Shown here piece by piece: positions 21,998 to 33,139 of a stretch of DNA of 64,000 nucleotides. Source of the DNA: Lasiosphaeria ovina (taxonomy: Eukaryota; Ascomycota; Sordariomycetes; Sordariales; Lasiosphaeriaceae). The stretch covers positions 1,302,001 to 1,366,000 of the forward strand of contig JAULSN010000002.1 in assembly GCA_033439765.1 (NCBI GenBank), read 5' to 3'. Positions within the stretch are counted from its first letter, which is position 1; every line of letters starts with the position of its first letter. The position numbers and the translations under genes were made by a program. Below the pieces are notes generated by a model, which saw only the letters and a program-made list of their open reading frames with translations, ran no database searches and was not told the origin of the DNA.

Positions 21998-24713
21998 CTA
22001 CGGTCAATATCAATATCGAGTCTCCAGAAGACCAGGCCAGATGGCATACCTGAAGGCCAATGCTTCTTTCTGTCCGAGGGCCGCCCATGCATCGACAATG
22101 GTTCCGTGCCACTATCAGGTACCTACGCGGGCTGGGGCCATTGCGTGAAGAGGGAGGGTGCAGTCTCCACGGCGGCGATTTCTCGGCATAGGCTTTTGCG
22201 AGCGTCTCTTTTTGGAAGGGCAGGACACGCCCTGCTTACTGTTACATCAACGGCGGGCTATTGTTATTTTTTGGAGGGGTGCTACAGCATGTTTGCCGTC
22301 AGGGAAGACTAGATACGGCTAGGTCGACGGTGAGGGCGAGGACATATTGATGGGGCCTCTCATAATTTCTCGGATTGGTTTGCCCGGGTTATCCCAATAA
22401 TGTGGAAGAAGCCGGGTTCGTGCGGCAGGAATGATAGGCAAGAGGCGGAGTTACTGGGGAAAGAGAAAAACCAATCCATGGTTCCACTTCTAGTCTAGGC
22501 ACTCTACATCATAAACCGGTTCATTGGGCCCAAGAATGTGGCAGTTCCTGACTTCTCCGCCCGGTCGCAGTGACACAGTTCACGAAAAATCAACAGGCCA
22601 AATGTTGTGAAAGCTAAATGTTGCGGTAGTCACACCCAATACATACTTAAAATGCCCCCGAGCTTTTCCGTGCGCCCGTGGCTTGGAATAATCCAAAGAA
22701 GGGCCCAGTCTCGGGGCGAAGTGTGCCTCGACCCCTGACACTGCATACATATGATGTTACTTCTTTCACCTTCAAGTTAGTGATTTCGGGCTGTGTCTAT
22801 GCAGCATTAAGTTCCAGGCTGCCATTTCGCAGCCTGGAACTTCTCTCAAGTTGACATTAAGGAGGGCGAGTTGTATTTGTATGATCTCTATCTTCCCTGC
22901 ATCTTACGTTTCTTCGATTAACCTGTTACCCAGGGGCTCGCGAATCGTCTTTCCCTTTCCGTCACCTTGAACTACTAGGTAGTTTGGATTCTTCCAGGTA
23001 TTCGTTTTTTCTGCTTATACTTTAAGTTGGCTCTCTGTTCTTGTTGAAGTATTCCGATCTCTATTCTTCCTACCCCCTGATGCCTTTTTAGCCACAACTT
23101 GGTCCCTGTCGATTCCACATATTAGTTAAGATACCAGCACGCCTCACTACCTGTGGCAACCGTTCACCAAGCTGACGATGGAGTGAGACTGAAACTATCT
23201 GATATTCCTAGGGTCTAGTAAAATTGGTGGAATCTTGTATCGACAAGTCTAGTCTCCTGTACCAATTTCAATATAGCAGAAATGACACTTGATGATGAAT
23301 ACTAGGTGCCCTGCTAGGTGCCCTGCATTTTGCGCCGTACGAATGCATCAATATTTGGTCATGTGCGGATCTGGTTCCGACTTCCCAACCCTAACCCTAC
23401 GGAATTTCCAAGACGCGCGCTTCGAAACCTTGGGGCCATGTTTCATACAGGGCTTCTAGACAGCTTCCGTGCCCAGGGGAGACTGGGTGCACCCAGGGTC
23501 GGTTTTGGTCTGCAATCTTCAGATGAATGACACGTGGACTCTTTGCCAGCCCTGCCAGTTCGGGGCGGCGAAGGGGCGTCAAGCTCCACTGCACACGTCC
23601 TGGAAACGTATGTTGCCTTCGAGGCCGAGGTGTCCTTGTAAGCGTCAACACTAGACGGCCATTGGAACCTGGAACAAGGAAAAACTTTTTGCTCAAGAGC
23701 GGAGAGTGCGGCAGCGGGGAATTGGTTAAAGACGGGGCCCGCAATCCAGAGGCTCATTGCTATTTTAAGCGCAGAGAGAACCCGAGTCTGTCGGAATGAA
23801 TGTCGAGAGATTTGCGTATCAAGAAATGGGAGAGCGAGCTTTCCCGAACAGCCGGACACGCACTGGGAGCCTGCACTGTGTTTTTCAGCGGCCAGGGCCC
23901 AAAGGAACAGAGGCAGGTGCGATGGACGACCATGTTAGCCTCTGAAACGTCCACTGTGCAGGGCACCGTGTGGTTCAACAGCTGGCGCACTGGCCAACGG
24001 GCGCTTTCGCGCTTGCAAAGCCGGGACCGACTCGACAGTGGCGGGCAAAAACCAGTTCCGAGAGAAAAACAAATAAACACTGCATGACTGTCATCGCGAG
24101 TGATGCGCAGTGCGCGTATGCGACGCAGCGGAAAGACGCAGCATGTTCTGAAGTTGTGGGCAGGTGCGGGTCAGTCCCCTCGCTCTTGCCTGGCGCCAGG
24201 GGTAGCTTGAATCGTCTTGATACTGGGCTATGCCGCTTTGGGCGGCGATCTTCCCTGCGCTATCAAGCTTGGCAGGTGCGGCGGGCGCCATTGCCCGCGA
24301 ACGGGCTCGGGGGCTGAAACTGGCAGCGTCCGGGAAAATCGGGACAGCGACTCCTCGAGCGCGCGACAGCCAGCCAAAAGATGCCGTCTCGCCTGTCCAT
24401 AGCATCCGCGGCGATGGCTTATGCATTGGTGATCCGACGCTTGGCACGGCAACCGGGCTCTCACGAAGGTCTCTAGAGTAGACTAGTGCCCGTCCATCTC
24501 CTTCCCTCTCCGATCTCCTGCTCGCTCTCATTCTCTTCCCAAGACTTTCTTTCCTGGACCTACACCAGACCAGACCAGGCCAAACAAGATGATGTGTCGG
24601 GTCTAAATCCACATTCTATGACTTGGCGCGAAAGGCCGCTTTATTTTCTCTTCTGCCTTTCGTCGTTTTTTTAATTTTTGCCTAATCCTTCACTTCTCTT
24701 CGATTCTTGAACG
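21998..24713. other. Long intergenic region with a perfect 14-bp hairpin at 22809-22842
   Basis: About 2.7 kb without a convincing gene. It contains a perfect inverted repeat, AAGTTCCAGGCTGC (22809-22822) and its complement (22829-22842), around a 6-nt loop. The last 200 bp are pyrimidine-rich (CTTCCCTCTCC, TTTTTTTAATTT) and serve as promoter and leader of the gene at 24714. Confidence 0.55.
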
Positions 24714-26561
24714 ATGCTGGTCATTCGTGTTGTTTGGCTCCAGGCCACGCTGGCTGCGGCCCAGCTATTGAGTGCGCCAGGACTGTCGGGGGGAGCCGAT
24801 GCCGCCACCAGCGCAGCCGCCGACGATGCAGCTGCCTCGTCACCGGCCGGAGGACTCTTGGGCGGTGTCTTGGGCGCGCCGGCAGCAGCGTCGACACCCG
24901 AAGCTGCTGCCGACTCGACACCAGCACCCGTGGCGGCATCGACAGGAGGGCTGCTGGACCCCGTTTTGGACCCTCTCCCCGTCCCATCTGTTGTTCTGGG
25001 CGCCGCTGATGGCGATGACACTGCTGCCGCTCCGGCTCCTGACCCGGTGGCTTCCCTGACTCCAGATCCAGTCATACCTGCTCAGCCGATCACGCCCGAC
25101 CCCGTCGTATCCGCAGACCCAGTGACACCGGCCCCAGTAACACCCGCGGAGCCAGTAACCCCGGATCCCGTTACTCCAGAGCCGGCTATTACGCCAGACC
25201 CAGTTGTGTCGGAACCAGCGGTCATCCCAGCGCCAGTTATCTCTGACCCAGCGCCAGCGCCAGAGCCAACCCCAGAGCCGGCGCCAGAGCCAACCCCAGA
25301 GCCGGCGCCAGAGCCAACCCCAGAGCCGGCGCCAGAGCCAACCCCAGAGCCAGCTCCAGAACCATCAGTGGAGCCGGCCCCAGCTCCCTCGCTTGCAACT
25401 CCCGAGCCGCCAGTGGTTGTCCCTGACCCGCCAGCGGCTACACCGGAGCTGCCGCCCGCAGATCCCGCGCCGTCCCCTGACCCAGCTCCATCTGTCGCAG
25501 ACCCCGCCACGGCACCTCCTCCAGAGGTGTCGAGTCCAGCAGTCGTTGTCACGCCACCTGCGTCTCCAGAATCTGCCGCGCCTGCTTCTTCAGACGCACC
25601 CGCGGTCGCCACGCCTGTAGTAATTGCCACTCCGCCAGCTGCTCCGGCCGCCGAGCCCTCGCCTAACACTCCCAACGCGCCAGCCATCGCCTCTCCCGTG
25701 GTGGTGTCTCCGGGTATCGCTGCGCCAGGCAGCGTTGGCAGCGGCAGCGGAGCAGTTGCCGCTCCGTCGCCAGCCACCCAAGGTACTTCTGGCGCTGGGG
25801 CCGTCTTCATCCCGCCAGCTCTATCCCCCACGGGCGCCAGCCAGCTCACGGCACCGACCCCCGATGAAAACGGAGACTTACCCACAGCCGCGGGCGGAGC
25901 AGCCGCGACGGCCGCCTCTGCCTCCAACAACCCGTTCGCCTCCTTCTTCACGCCGCCCGCCGCGACGGCCGAAGCAGCGCTGGCCGGCAGCCCGACGCCA
26001 GTCTCGGGCGGGCTCGGCAGCAACGGCGCGCCCGGCACGTCAGACCCGACCGACGGCAGCGGCGGCACCATCATCAACACCACGGGCGACCCGAGCAAGC
26101 CCGTAGTCAGCGTGATCCCGACGCCCTCAGAGCCCGGCATGTCGCTGGGCACCAAGATCGCTCTGGGCGTGGTGGGTGGCGGCGTCGGCGTCGTGGCCAT
26201 CGTGCTGGCGACGTGGCTGATGTGGAAGCGGCGCATGCGCAGCGGCCGCCGCACGCGCTTCGGACCTTTCGGTGGCCACAGCCGTAGCGACAGCGTCGAT
26301 GGCTCGGACCATGGAAACAACGACCACAGCATGCCGTTCGACTTTGGCTTCTTCCGCCAGCGCAGCATCCGCCGTGACGACCTGCTTGTTTCGGACGAGA
26401 AGGCGAAGCTTGGTGATGAGGAGAGCCTGCCGGGCAGCAGTGTTGTGGGTGCTGACGACCGGCTGCCGCAGCCGACCATGCCGCATGGCATGGTCAGCCA
26501 GGGCGGCCCGGGCGTGGTGTCGGGGCCCATTCTGGGCCGCTCGCCGTCGTATCGGAGTTGA
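24714..26561 (+). CDS. Mucin-like single-pass membrane protein, Pro/Thr/Glu/Ala-rich (615 aa)
   Basis: A single exon. A signal peptide (MLVIRVVWLQATLAAAQ) is followed by about 450 residues almost entirely of Pro, Ala, Thr, Val, Ser, Asp and Glu, including tandem PEPTPEPA repeats at residues about 181-213. This composition indicates a heavily O-glycosylated, extended wall-spanning ectodomain. One transmembrane helix lies at about 478-503 (KIALGVVGGGVGVVAIVLATWLMW), followed by a basic stop-transfer WKRRMRSGRRTR and a cytoplasmic tail of about 110 residues. The topology equals fungal cell-wall stress sensors of the Mid2/Wsc kind, but there is no WSC Cys domain. Role as a surface sensor or spacer is inference. 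The long opposite-strand frame is a composition artefact. Confidence 0.85.
   Translation: MLVIRVVWLQATLAAAQLLSAPGLSGGADAATSAAADDAAASSPAGGLLGGVLGAPAAASTPEAAADSTPAPVAASTGGLLDPVLDPLPVPSVVLGAADGDDTAAAPAPDPVASLTPDPVIPAQPITPDPVVSADPVTPAPVTPAEPVTPDPVTPEPAITPDPVVSEPAVIPAPVISDPAPAPEPTPEPAPEPTPEPAPEPTPEPAPEPTPEPAPEPSVEPAPAPSLATPEPPVVVPDPPAATPELPPADPAPSPDPAPSVADPATAPPPEVSSPAVVVTPPASPESAAPASSDAPAVATPVVIATPPAAPAAEPSPNTPNAPAIASPVVVSPGIAAPGSVGSGSGAVAAPSPATQGTSGAGAVFIPPALSPTGASQLTAPTPDENGDLPTAAGGAAATAASASNNPFASFFTPPAATAEAALAGSPTPVSGGLGSNGAPGTSDPTDGSGGTIINTTGDPSKPVVSVIPTPSEPGMSLGTKIALGVVGGGVGVVAIVLATWLMWKRRMRSGRRTRFGPFGGHSRSDSVDGSDHGNNDHSMPFDFGFFRQRSIRRDDLLVSDEKAKLGDEESLPGSSVVGADDRLPQPTMPHGMVSQGGPGVVSGPILGRSPSYRS
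25257..25352 (+). repeat. 24-bp tandem repeat, four units, coding PEPTPEPA
   Basis: Four almost identical 24-bp units (25257, 25281, 25305, 25329) lie within the mucin-like ectodomain. Being a multiple of three, unit gain or loss would change wall-spanning length without breaking the frame. Confidence 0.9.
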
Positions 26562-27321
26562 GGCGTGTGTGTGTTTTGATGGATGGGGTGGGTAGGAATG
26601 GAGGGGGTAGGAGACCATTGCCGCTTGGAAATTGAACCCCCTTCCTACCTACTACCAAGGTTAGGCAGTGGAGCTGCTGCGAGATGAGGAGATGTTGCGT
26701 GAAGCGAGGTGGCGAAAGGGAAGAGGAGGTGTGAGGCGACACTGGTGGACGAGAAACAAGTATGAGGGAATGAAGTGGAAAACATGACGAGAGTGCTGGA
26801 GTTTTTGCATTCACTCATGACGAACGCACTTATTCTTTTCTTTTTTTAACGATCGCATTGAATTCTGCAACTGTTCTGGAAACGGGGTTTGCGGCGGAAA
26901 CGGGGGCTAAAGTTGCATACATGTAGATAGTCTATATATACATATTTGTAGGTATCTGCATATTACCCACCAGGTAGCACCTCGATATATAACGCTTGCT
27001 GTTGCCATGCTATTTCTTTCCATCAATTGCAAGTGAGCCGGGTCCATGAGGGGCTATTGTGTTGAAAATACATATGTGACGCAACATTTTGATGTCGTAC
27101 ATTAGCGAGGGTGGTAATAATATGCTGGCATGTGGCTCGTTGATTAGATGTGAGATGTGTTACTGTAATGCAACTTGACGTTAATTCGACTTCGCAGCTT
27201 TTGTCCATTATCTCGACTGTTACCAGAACTGAACTGAACGGTCTCAGTCACGCTGGAACTTTCGGGACATACAAGTACAACTCCGACTCTGTATGCTTGT
27301 GGGAGGCAGAGACAGAGCGCA
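26562..27321. other. Intergenic between convergent genes, nothing recognised
   Basis: 3' flanks of the mucin-like and FTA2-like genes. No coding exon, RNA gene or repeat is evident. Confidence 0.6.
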
Positions 27322-28284
27322 TCAAGGCTTCCACGACCTGAGCTTGCACAGGTAGTCCGGGTTCGGCATTCCGCGGACGTCGTCGGCGGTGAAACCCAGG
27401 TCCTCGACCATCTGGTCGAACATGCACAGGTCGAGACAGCGCCAATCCTCGGCAACATGGGCCGGCACGGCGTCGACGACGCAGTGCGGCTGCGTCCAGG
27501 CCGAGCCAAAGTCGACGAGCAGCCCGGCCTTGAAGTTGCTCGGGCGGATGTCGCGGTGCAGGATGCCCTCGCGGTTCAGCGCGCGGATGTTTTTGAGGAT
27601 CGTCTTTAGCATGGCGATGTCCATGGCCCCGGCGGCCTCGTCCTCCTCCGAGTCGATGAACTCTTTCAGCACTGCGCGCGCGGGGCTGCCGAAGGCCAGC
27701 CGCCGGTACTCGTCGTCCTCGGGAATGTCGCCCCACAGGTCGATGCCCCGTTCGGCGAGCGCTTGTTCGTCCCGCTTTGAGAGCGGTATGAAGGCGTAGC
27801 ATTGCGCGGCTATCGGCCGAGCGAACCCGGGACGTCGCTTCTTCTGCGCCTCGTTGATGCGCCCGTATGCGCGGCACTCGGCGTAGAAGGGGTCCGTGTG
27901 GAAGACGAGCTGGTCGTCGGTGACGTCCTTCCCTTCGATGTCGGTCATGAGATGGCGCTCGGTTGAGGGTTTGAAGAACTTGAACTGGGTGATGTTAATT
28001 AGGAGCCTACATAATTATGTAGGTATACATATTCACCAGCAGCGGATAGATAAACTTACAACTTTGAGGGCGTAGACCTTGGAGTCAATACGAACCTTGA
28101 AGACGTAGCCCTCGCATGCATCACGGGATTCGGGGGACGACTTTTCCAGCAGCTCCAGCCATTCGATGGAGGGTCGTTTTTGCCCAAACCTGGGCAGCTT
28201 GGGGCCTGGCTTGGATCGGCCGTCATCCGGCGGCAGCTCCCTGCATGCGAGCAGTTTGCGGTTGGCTTTAACACCCCCAGACAT
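27322..28284 (-). CDS. Kinetochore Sim4 complex subunit FTA2-like protein (295 aa)
   Basis: Two exons in phase: 28284-28060 and 27984-27322, with intron donor GTAAGT and acceptor CCCAG. The N-terminus PKLPRFGQKRPSIEWLELLE, then YVFKVRIDSKVYALKVV, then FKFFKPSTERHL and HTDPFYAECRAYGRI, is the recognisable order of the FTA2/kinase-like fungal family. Later ILHRDIRPSNFKAGLLVDFG matches a kinase catalytic and DFG-like loop (HRDIRPSN, VDFG), so the fold is protein-kinase-like even where annotated as a Sim4 kinetochore subunit. True FTA2 binds the inner kinetochore (CENP-P/Q branch). Filamentous fungi have many paralogues of this type, so a non-kinetochore role is equally possible. Confidence 0.7.
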
Positions 28285-28766
28285 GACGGCTGCCGCCTAG
28301 CTCTCGAGGTGGTATTCCTGGGTGTAATAGAGGAAGCGAAGTGGGATGGGGGACTGGATAATAAGGTGTCCATTGCTCTGCAGCGGCGCGTTACACCTCA
28401 CAGAGGGGCGTCAGCGCCTTGAGGGGAATCCTGAAATGGGGGCTGCATGCCTGGTTTTTCTGCAGCCGCCTGGGACGTGGCGCGGAAGCGGAAAGTTGTA
28501 TCATCCCATTCGCTGAGCACCACGCAGTGCAACCACCCATTTGCAACAGCCTCCAATTAGAGCGACTCGGCGTGCGATAGAGGGCGAAAATGGTGTGTCT
28601 GTGATGTGCAGATGAGTCAATTACTGCACATTGGGAGCCTTCTGACATTTTCTGGCCGATTAGAAAAGCAGAGAGCGGCCTTCACTCCCAGGGACGAGTT
28701 GCGTGGGTGCCCATCGCCTAATCAACCATTTTGAGGCATTCCTAGGACTGATCCCATCGAACTACA

Positions 28767-30407
28767 ATGGCCAACAACCAAGCGACGTCGATCCTGGAGT
28801 ACCTCACAGCCAAAAATCCCGACTTGGAATACGAAGTCAAGAAAAACACAACCCTCACGGAGCGTCAGACATGGGTGAAGCCGAGTCACGTTCGGCCATG
28901 GGCCGAGTTCAACTTTGAAACCATGGAACGCGTGTTTGACGGCAAGCTCATGGACGAGTGCCGCCGTCGGGACAGGGCCTTCTCTCATCTGCCCCCTCTC
29001 CACCCCGACCTCGACCTCGTCGAGGGCTGCGAGGACTCGACGACACACATCCTCACCCTGTGGACACGCCAAATGGTCCAGATAGCTCTGCTTCAGGTCA
29101 CCGATATCTTCAATCCCGTGTTTTGGGTCGTTCCCAGTCGCACCAAATCCCTCGAATCGTCTAAAGTTGATGTTGCTCCCACCGCAGCGACAGACGAAAA
29201 GGGGCGAAGGAAGTCATCCCGGCCGCGACCTCACCAAGCAGCGGGAAAGAAACCAAAGAGCTCGACGAGGTGGCGGCCTGACGGCGCAGGCATGTCGCTA
29301 GCGCCGAGCGGCCTAGAAACCGACACCGCAGGCATGTCGCTACCGCCGAGCGGGCCAGAAGCCAACAGCAGCAGCGCCGGCAGCAGAAACAGACTTCCTT
29401 CCGAAATCAAGCCCGGAAGCATCTGGACCAGCGCCAAGCTCACCGAAGGCCGCCTAACGGACGCAGGCGGCAAGCTGCGGTCTCTGCGGCTCGGCGGGAA
29501 GGAAATGCTGCCCCTGATCCAGATCTACCACTACTGCGTGCAGGCGCGGGCGCGGTACGGCTTCCTCATCACGAGCCGGGAGATCATTGTCGTGCGCATC
29601 AAGCCCATGGCGGTAGTTCCCACGCCAGGGTCCGTATCCGGCGGGGGAGAGCTAGACAACGCCGCACTGAAGCGCGAGCTCCAGCGGAACGGCCTGATGG
29701 AGTACAAGGCCATCCCATGGGCCAACCACTGCTCCTCGTCGCCCGCAGATGACCACGCCGCCCTCCGTAGCTACCGGGACCTGACCATGAACCTGGCGCT
29801 GTGGATCCTCTGCATCCTGGCCGGGAACAACAGCGACCCCGACTGGGACTACGCACCGCTGGCCGAAGAGGTTCTGAAGCCTCTTGTTAAGGCGGGGGTT
29901 AAAGAGAAGACGGAGCAGTCGGAGCAAGCCACGAACGATGACGATGGGAGTACCAGCACGCAAGCGTCGCAGTCGCCCTCCAAGTCCTCTTCGTTTGCCT
30001 TTTCGAACCCGTCCATGTCGTTCTCCGCCGCGTTCTCGCAGGAGCCCTTCGGCGAAAAGTTGCCAGTAAGTACGCCCAGACATTGCAATTACTGCAAAAC
30101 CCAGAGTCCAAAACTCACAATCCAGTTCTCTAATTCTCCCCATCAACAGCCACCCTCGTACACCCTGTCTTCCGGCGAAAAACATGATGCGGCACTTGCT
30201 ACGCCGCGATATGTCCCAAACCCTGGCGGCAGCAGTGAAGCCCCTGGCGCTATTAAGACGGGAGCAAAGAAGGGAACGCGCAAGCGTGCTAGACTGGGAG
30301 ACGACGTCGCCGAGGAGGCGGGATTATCCGTGGCGGCGGCCGACGGAGGCCAACTTAAACGCAGGCGGAGCAGAAGAAACGCCGTACAAGATCAAGGATC
30401 GGGATAG
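28767..30407 (+). CDS. Protein of unknown function, possibly PD-(D/E)XK-like (518 aa spliced)
   Basis: Exons 28767-30065 and 30150-30407; the 84-bp intron has a perfect GTAAGT donor and CAACAG acceptor and is in frame, so an unspliced reading gives 546 residues. The N-terminal part (WVKPSHVRPWAEFNFETMERVF) and later RYGFLITSREIIVVRI resemble the sequence rhythm of fungal restriction-endonuclease-like domains that often sit beside kinase-like proteins, but catalytic residues cannot be assigned. A short duplicated segment (AGMSLAPSG / AGMSLPPSG) and a Ser/Pro-rich basic tail (RKRARLGDD...KRRRSRRN) suggest a linker and a nuclear signal. The gene ends 6 bp before a foldback MITE. Function unknown. 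Confidence 0.65.
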   Translation: MANNQATSILEYLTAKNPDLEYEVKKNTTLTERQTWVKPSHVRPWAEFNFETMERVFDGKLMDECRRRDRAFSHLPPLHPDLDLVEGCEDSTTHILTLWTRQMVQIALLQVTDIFNPVFWVVPSRTKSLESSKVDVAPTAATDEKGRRKSSRPRPHQAAGKKPKSSTRWRPDGAGMSLAPSGLETDTAGMSLPPSGPEANSSSAGSRNRLPSEIKPGSIWTSAKLTEGRLTDAGGKLRSLRLGGKEMLPLIQIYHYCVQARARYGFLITSREIIVVRIKPMAVVPTPGSVSGGGELDNAALKRELQRNGLMEYKAIPWANHCSSSPADDHAALRSYRDLTMNLALWILCILAGNNSDPDWDYAPLAEEVLKPLVKAGVKEKTEQSEQATNDDDGSTSTQASQSPSKSSSFAFSNPSMSFSAAFSQEPFGEKLPVSTPRHCNYCKTQSPKLTIQFSNSPHQQPPSYTLSSGEKHDAALATPRYVPNPGGSSEAPGAIKTGAKKGTRKRARLGDDVAEEAGLSVAAADGGQLKRRRSRRNAVQDQGSG

Positions 30408-30412
30408 GTGAA

Positions 30413-30922
30413 GAGGAATACTCGGCGCACCCACCTCTAACTGTATTACTACCCACCCACCTCATAGAAAATCCACCATGGCAGCTATTATCAACTGACG
30501 GCCTTTTTAGCGGTAAAATCGGTACTTCTTGATATAGCCCCCCATATATAGATTTTCCTACCACGTCCAGGTTAACAGAGCGAGCCTAGTTAGGAGGCTC
30601 AACACCACAAATAACATCACCACTCTATGAAATCGGCCTCACATATATACATGGATATGACTATATACAAATTTGGGCATTTCGGTATGTTGGCCATCAG
30701 CCAGCTCAACACCTCGATTCATACCACATTTAACGACCTTTCCTGGGCAGGAGCAATGCGCATGTTAAGCAATATTGAAGGCCAAAAAATCTTCACATAG
30801 GGGCCTGTATCCAAAAGTACCGATTATACAACTAAAAAAGCATGTTCCTAGATATAGTTACCAAGGTGGGGGGGTTGGGTAGGTGGCATTACGGTTAGGG
30901 GTGGGTGCGCCGAGTATTCCTC
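30413..30922. mobile_element. 510-bp foldback MITE with terminal inverted repeats over 130 bp
   Basis: The left end GAGGAATACTCGGCGCACCC (30413) is exactly complemented at the right end (30903-30922). Similarity continues inward with mostly C/T differences: the left block around 30500-30545 (TTTTTAGCGGTAAAATCGGTACTT) is mirrored by AAAGTACCGATTATACAACT around 30810-30840. The element codes for nothing. A target-site duplication is not obvious. Substitutions between arms are mainly transitions, as expected after repeat-induced point mutation. The element begins 6 bp after the stop codon of the 28767 gene and may supply its 3' end. Confidence 0.8.
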
Positions 30923-31005
30923 TCGATGAATAGAGGTGGGCGTCACTTGAATATTTAATTATTCATTGCTAGTTACGACACCAATGCCGACCACCACACA
31001 ACTAA

Positions 31006-31966
31006 TTACACATGTCTCGCATGCTTACACGCGCCCGCTGCCGTCCCCAGCGGCGTCGAGCCCGTGGCAATCAGGTCCAGCCACGCGGCGAGGCGCCAGC
31101 CGGCCTTGGCCATGGCGAGCTCGAGCACAGGCACAGCATCCCTGTAGTAAGTGCCGTTCAGCTCAGCGCCCTCGATGGCCGCTGGGCCCTGCGGCAGCAC
31201 GTGCGAGCACACGAGGTCGTTGGCGTCGTTGGCCCAGCCCATGGCGGCCGCCTGGCTGTCGGCCAGGGTGGCGCGGAACCACCGCTTGGCTGCGGACGCG
31301 TACACGCCGCTGCGGATGTTTGTTAGCAGGCGGGCCGAGAATGGCCTTGCCGCGGCGAGGTTCGTGCCGCCCGTGATCTTGGTCATGAAGGCCGTGTCCC
31401 ACGCCGCGTGCAGCTTCCACGCTACGCCGTCGACCAGCACCGTGATGTTGTTGCCGCCGGCCCCGTAGTTCTCGTCGTGCAGCGGCTGGTGGATGTCGCC
31501 GAGGAAGTGCACGAGGAACTTGAGCGACTCGGCGTCGTGCTGCGCGCGCTGGATGTTGGTCTTTTTGCCTCGCCCCGAGATTAGTCCCTCCGTCTCAAAC
31601 ACAGCCAGTGGAGGCACCCACGTAGTTCATGATGGCGCTGACAATGCAGCCCTCGGCGGTGCAGTCGCGGTCAAAGTCGACGTCGCAGGTGTAGGGCGGG
31701 TTGTCGAGCGCGTCGATGTAGTGGAACGCCGATGAGAAGCCGCCGCCGGGCTCGTAGCGGTACGAGTCGGCCCACGACGCGATCCCGCCGATGAAATCGC
31801 CGCTCGTGTCGCCCAGCACCTGCTGGCAGTAGCTGGCCGTCTCGGGCTTCATCAGCCCCGTCGCGACGTACGCCACCGTCGCGTGTCCGACGGTGCCCCA
31901 GGCCAGCGCAATCGGCGCCAGGGCCAGGGCTGCCGCTGCGAGAAACGGCGCCGCGTGGTTGTGCAT
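31006..31966 (-). CDS. Secreted S1/P1-type nuclease (299 aa)
   Basis: Exons 31966-31622 and 31560-31006 close in phase. A signal peptide ends at LALAPIALA so the mature protein starts with Trp23 (WGTVGHATVA), the invariant N-terminal zinc ligand of this family. Other expected zinc ligands are present: His28, Asp in SWADSYR, His in FHYID, and the HFLGDIHQPLH...GGNNI block. The family uses three zinc ions to cut single-stranded DNA and RNA and remove 3' phosphates, giving nucleosides for uptake. Length is normal (about 290 residues). The catalytic set looks complete, so the enzyme should be active and extracellular. Confidence 0.93.
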
Positions 31967-32556
31967 GGCCGGCGATGTTTGGTGCAGGTTGGTGACGGGA
32001 AATCATGAGTCGCCGGAGAGCGCGGCGGCTTGTTTTGTTTTAACATGAATTTTACTCGGCCACCAACACAATTCAACTTCCTATTCTGGCCGCCTGGCTC
32101 CGCAGCGGACCCGCCGAATCTTAGATCTAGAGAATGCCATCTGGATAATCTCCAACTGTTCTAGACTGGAAACTTTTTGGTGGGGATTTGTCACTGCTAC
32201 CTTCTATTTAGAGACGGTACCCGCGGGTAGCTCGTCGGCCCCTGGATGTCATTACCGGCAAGGGATGGTCAAGATAAGCAGGGCGCAGGGGTGTCTGATT
32301 GGGTCCGAAAATTGCCTATTCTAGGACTAGAACTAATTGAGAATCTTAAGTACCAACAGTGATTGGTGTGGCAGTGCACCGCGTACTCGCTGTGGAAGCT
32401 GTGAGGATACGTCGTGCGAATTTCACACGCCATCCGGCACCGCGACGAGACCATGGGGTCAATACTGCTCAAGCGATTTCGGAAGGAGCTCGGCCACAAA
32501 CGGTTCACGGGACAAATCACCGGGCGTCGTGGGTGTACGAGCACCTGTAGGAGCTG
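31967..32556. other. Intergenic, promoter of the nuclease gene
   Basis: No gene seen. The first 100 bp upstream of the nuclease start probably hold its promoter; no TATA box is clear. Confidence 0.5.
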
Positions 32557-33080
32557 ATGATGGCGGCCATGCCCTGGAGAAGACAGGCGCCCGAGATATA
32601 TGGCAAGACACCGCACCAGGTCGCCAGCCCCTACGTCCCGAGCCAGGCAGCCCAGAACAGCGCAAATCCACCGCACTTCCAATTCTGCAGCCCGACCGAG
32701 GCAGCCAGCGAGCTCCCGTATCTCGGCATCCAATCTTCCACTCCACTATCGTGGGGCCTACGTAAAGACGACTGGCCGTGCCGCTGCAGAACGTGAACGC
32801 ATATGCTGCTCAGAAGGCCAGCCCGCTGGTACGCAAATGGGGCGGCGTGGTCGAGCGCATGAAGCAGTGGCCAGTGCCGGCGCCGTTGATGTTGGCCATG
32901 CTGGAGCAGTGCGAGCATCTCCGCCGCGGCAACAAGCGGCACAGGAACGACAACGACTCCCCGGACTTCACCTTTCAGTTTCCGCCGTACACGTCCAGCG
33001 ACTGGGCGGTGCTCGACCCGGAGCTCGATCCGACGGAAACGGGAGAGAGTGTGCTGGGGCCGCAGCATGCCCGACGATGA
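32557..33080 (+). CDS. Weak candidate gene, possibly two exons
   Basis: Exon-like stretch 1 starts ATGATGGCGG at 32557 (MMAAMPWRRQAPEIYGKTPHQ). A later open stretch from the acceptor CTGCAG (about 32788) reads NVNAYAAQKASPLVRKWGGV and on through MLAMLEQCEHLRRGNKRHRN to a stop at 33078-33080. An intron from GTCGCC at about 32620 would join them in phase. Composition of the second part is protein-like, but no domain is recognised and the donor is weak. Confidence 0.28.
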
Positions 33081-33139
33081 CCTCCGCCGCCGCCTGGCAT
33101 GGAGGTCCCATCGCACCTCATAATATCGCTAATGGAATG

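Noticed and set aside
23386..23400. Telomere-like CCCTAACCCTA
   Set aside because: Only two units here (and a similar short match near 44057). Too short to indicate a telomere or an internal telomeric array.
23318..24612. Cluster of overlapping open frames upstream of the mucin-like gene
   Set aside because: Frames occur on both strands with equal length, composition is non-coding and no domain or exon pattern emerges.
25082..26530. 482-codon open frame on the minus strand opposite the mucin-like gene
   Set aside because: It is the mirror of the Pro/Glu/Thr codon repeats and translates to Gly/Ser/Val low complexity. The plus strand has the signal peptide, transmembrane helix and start context.
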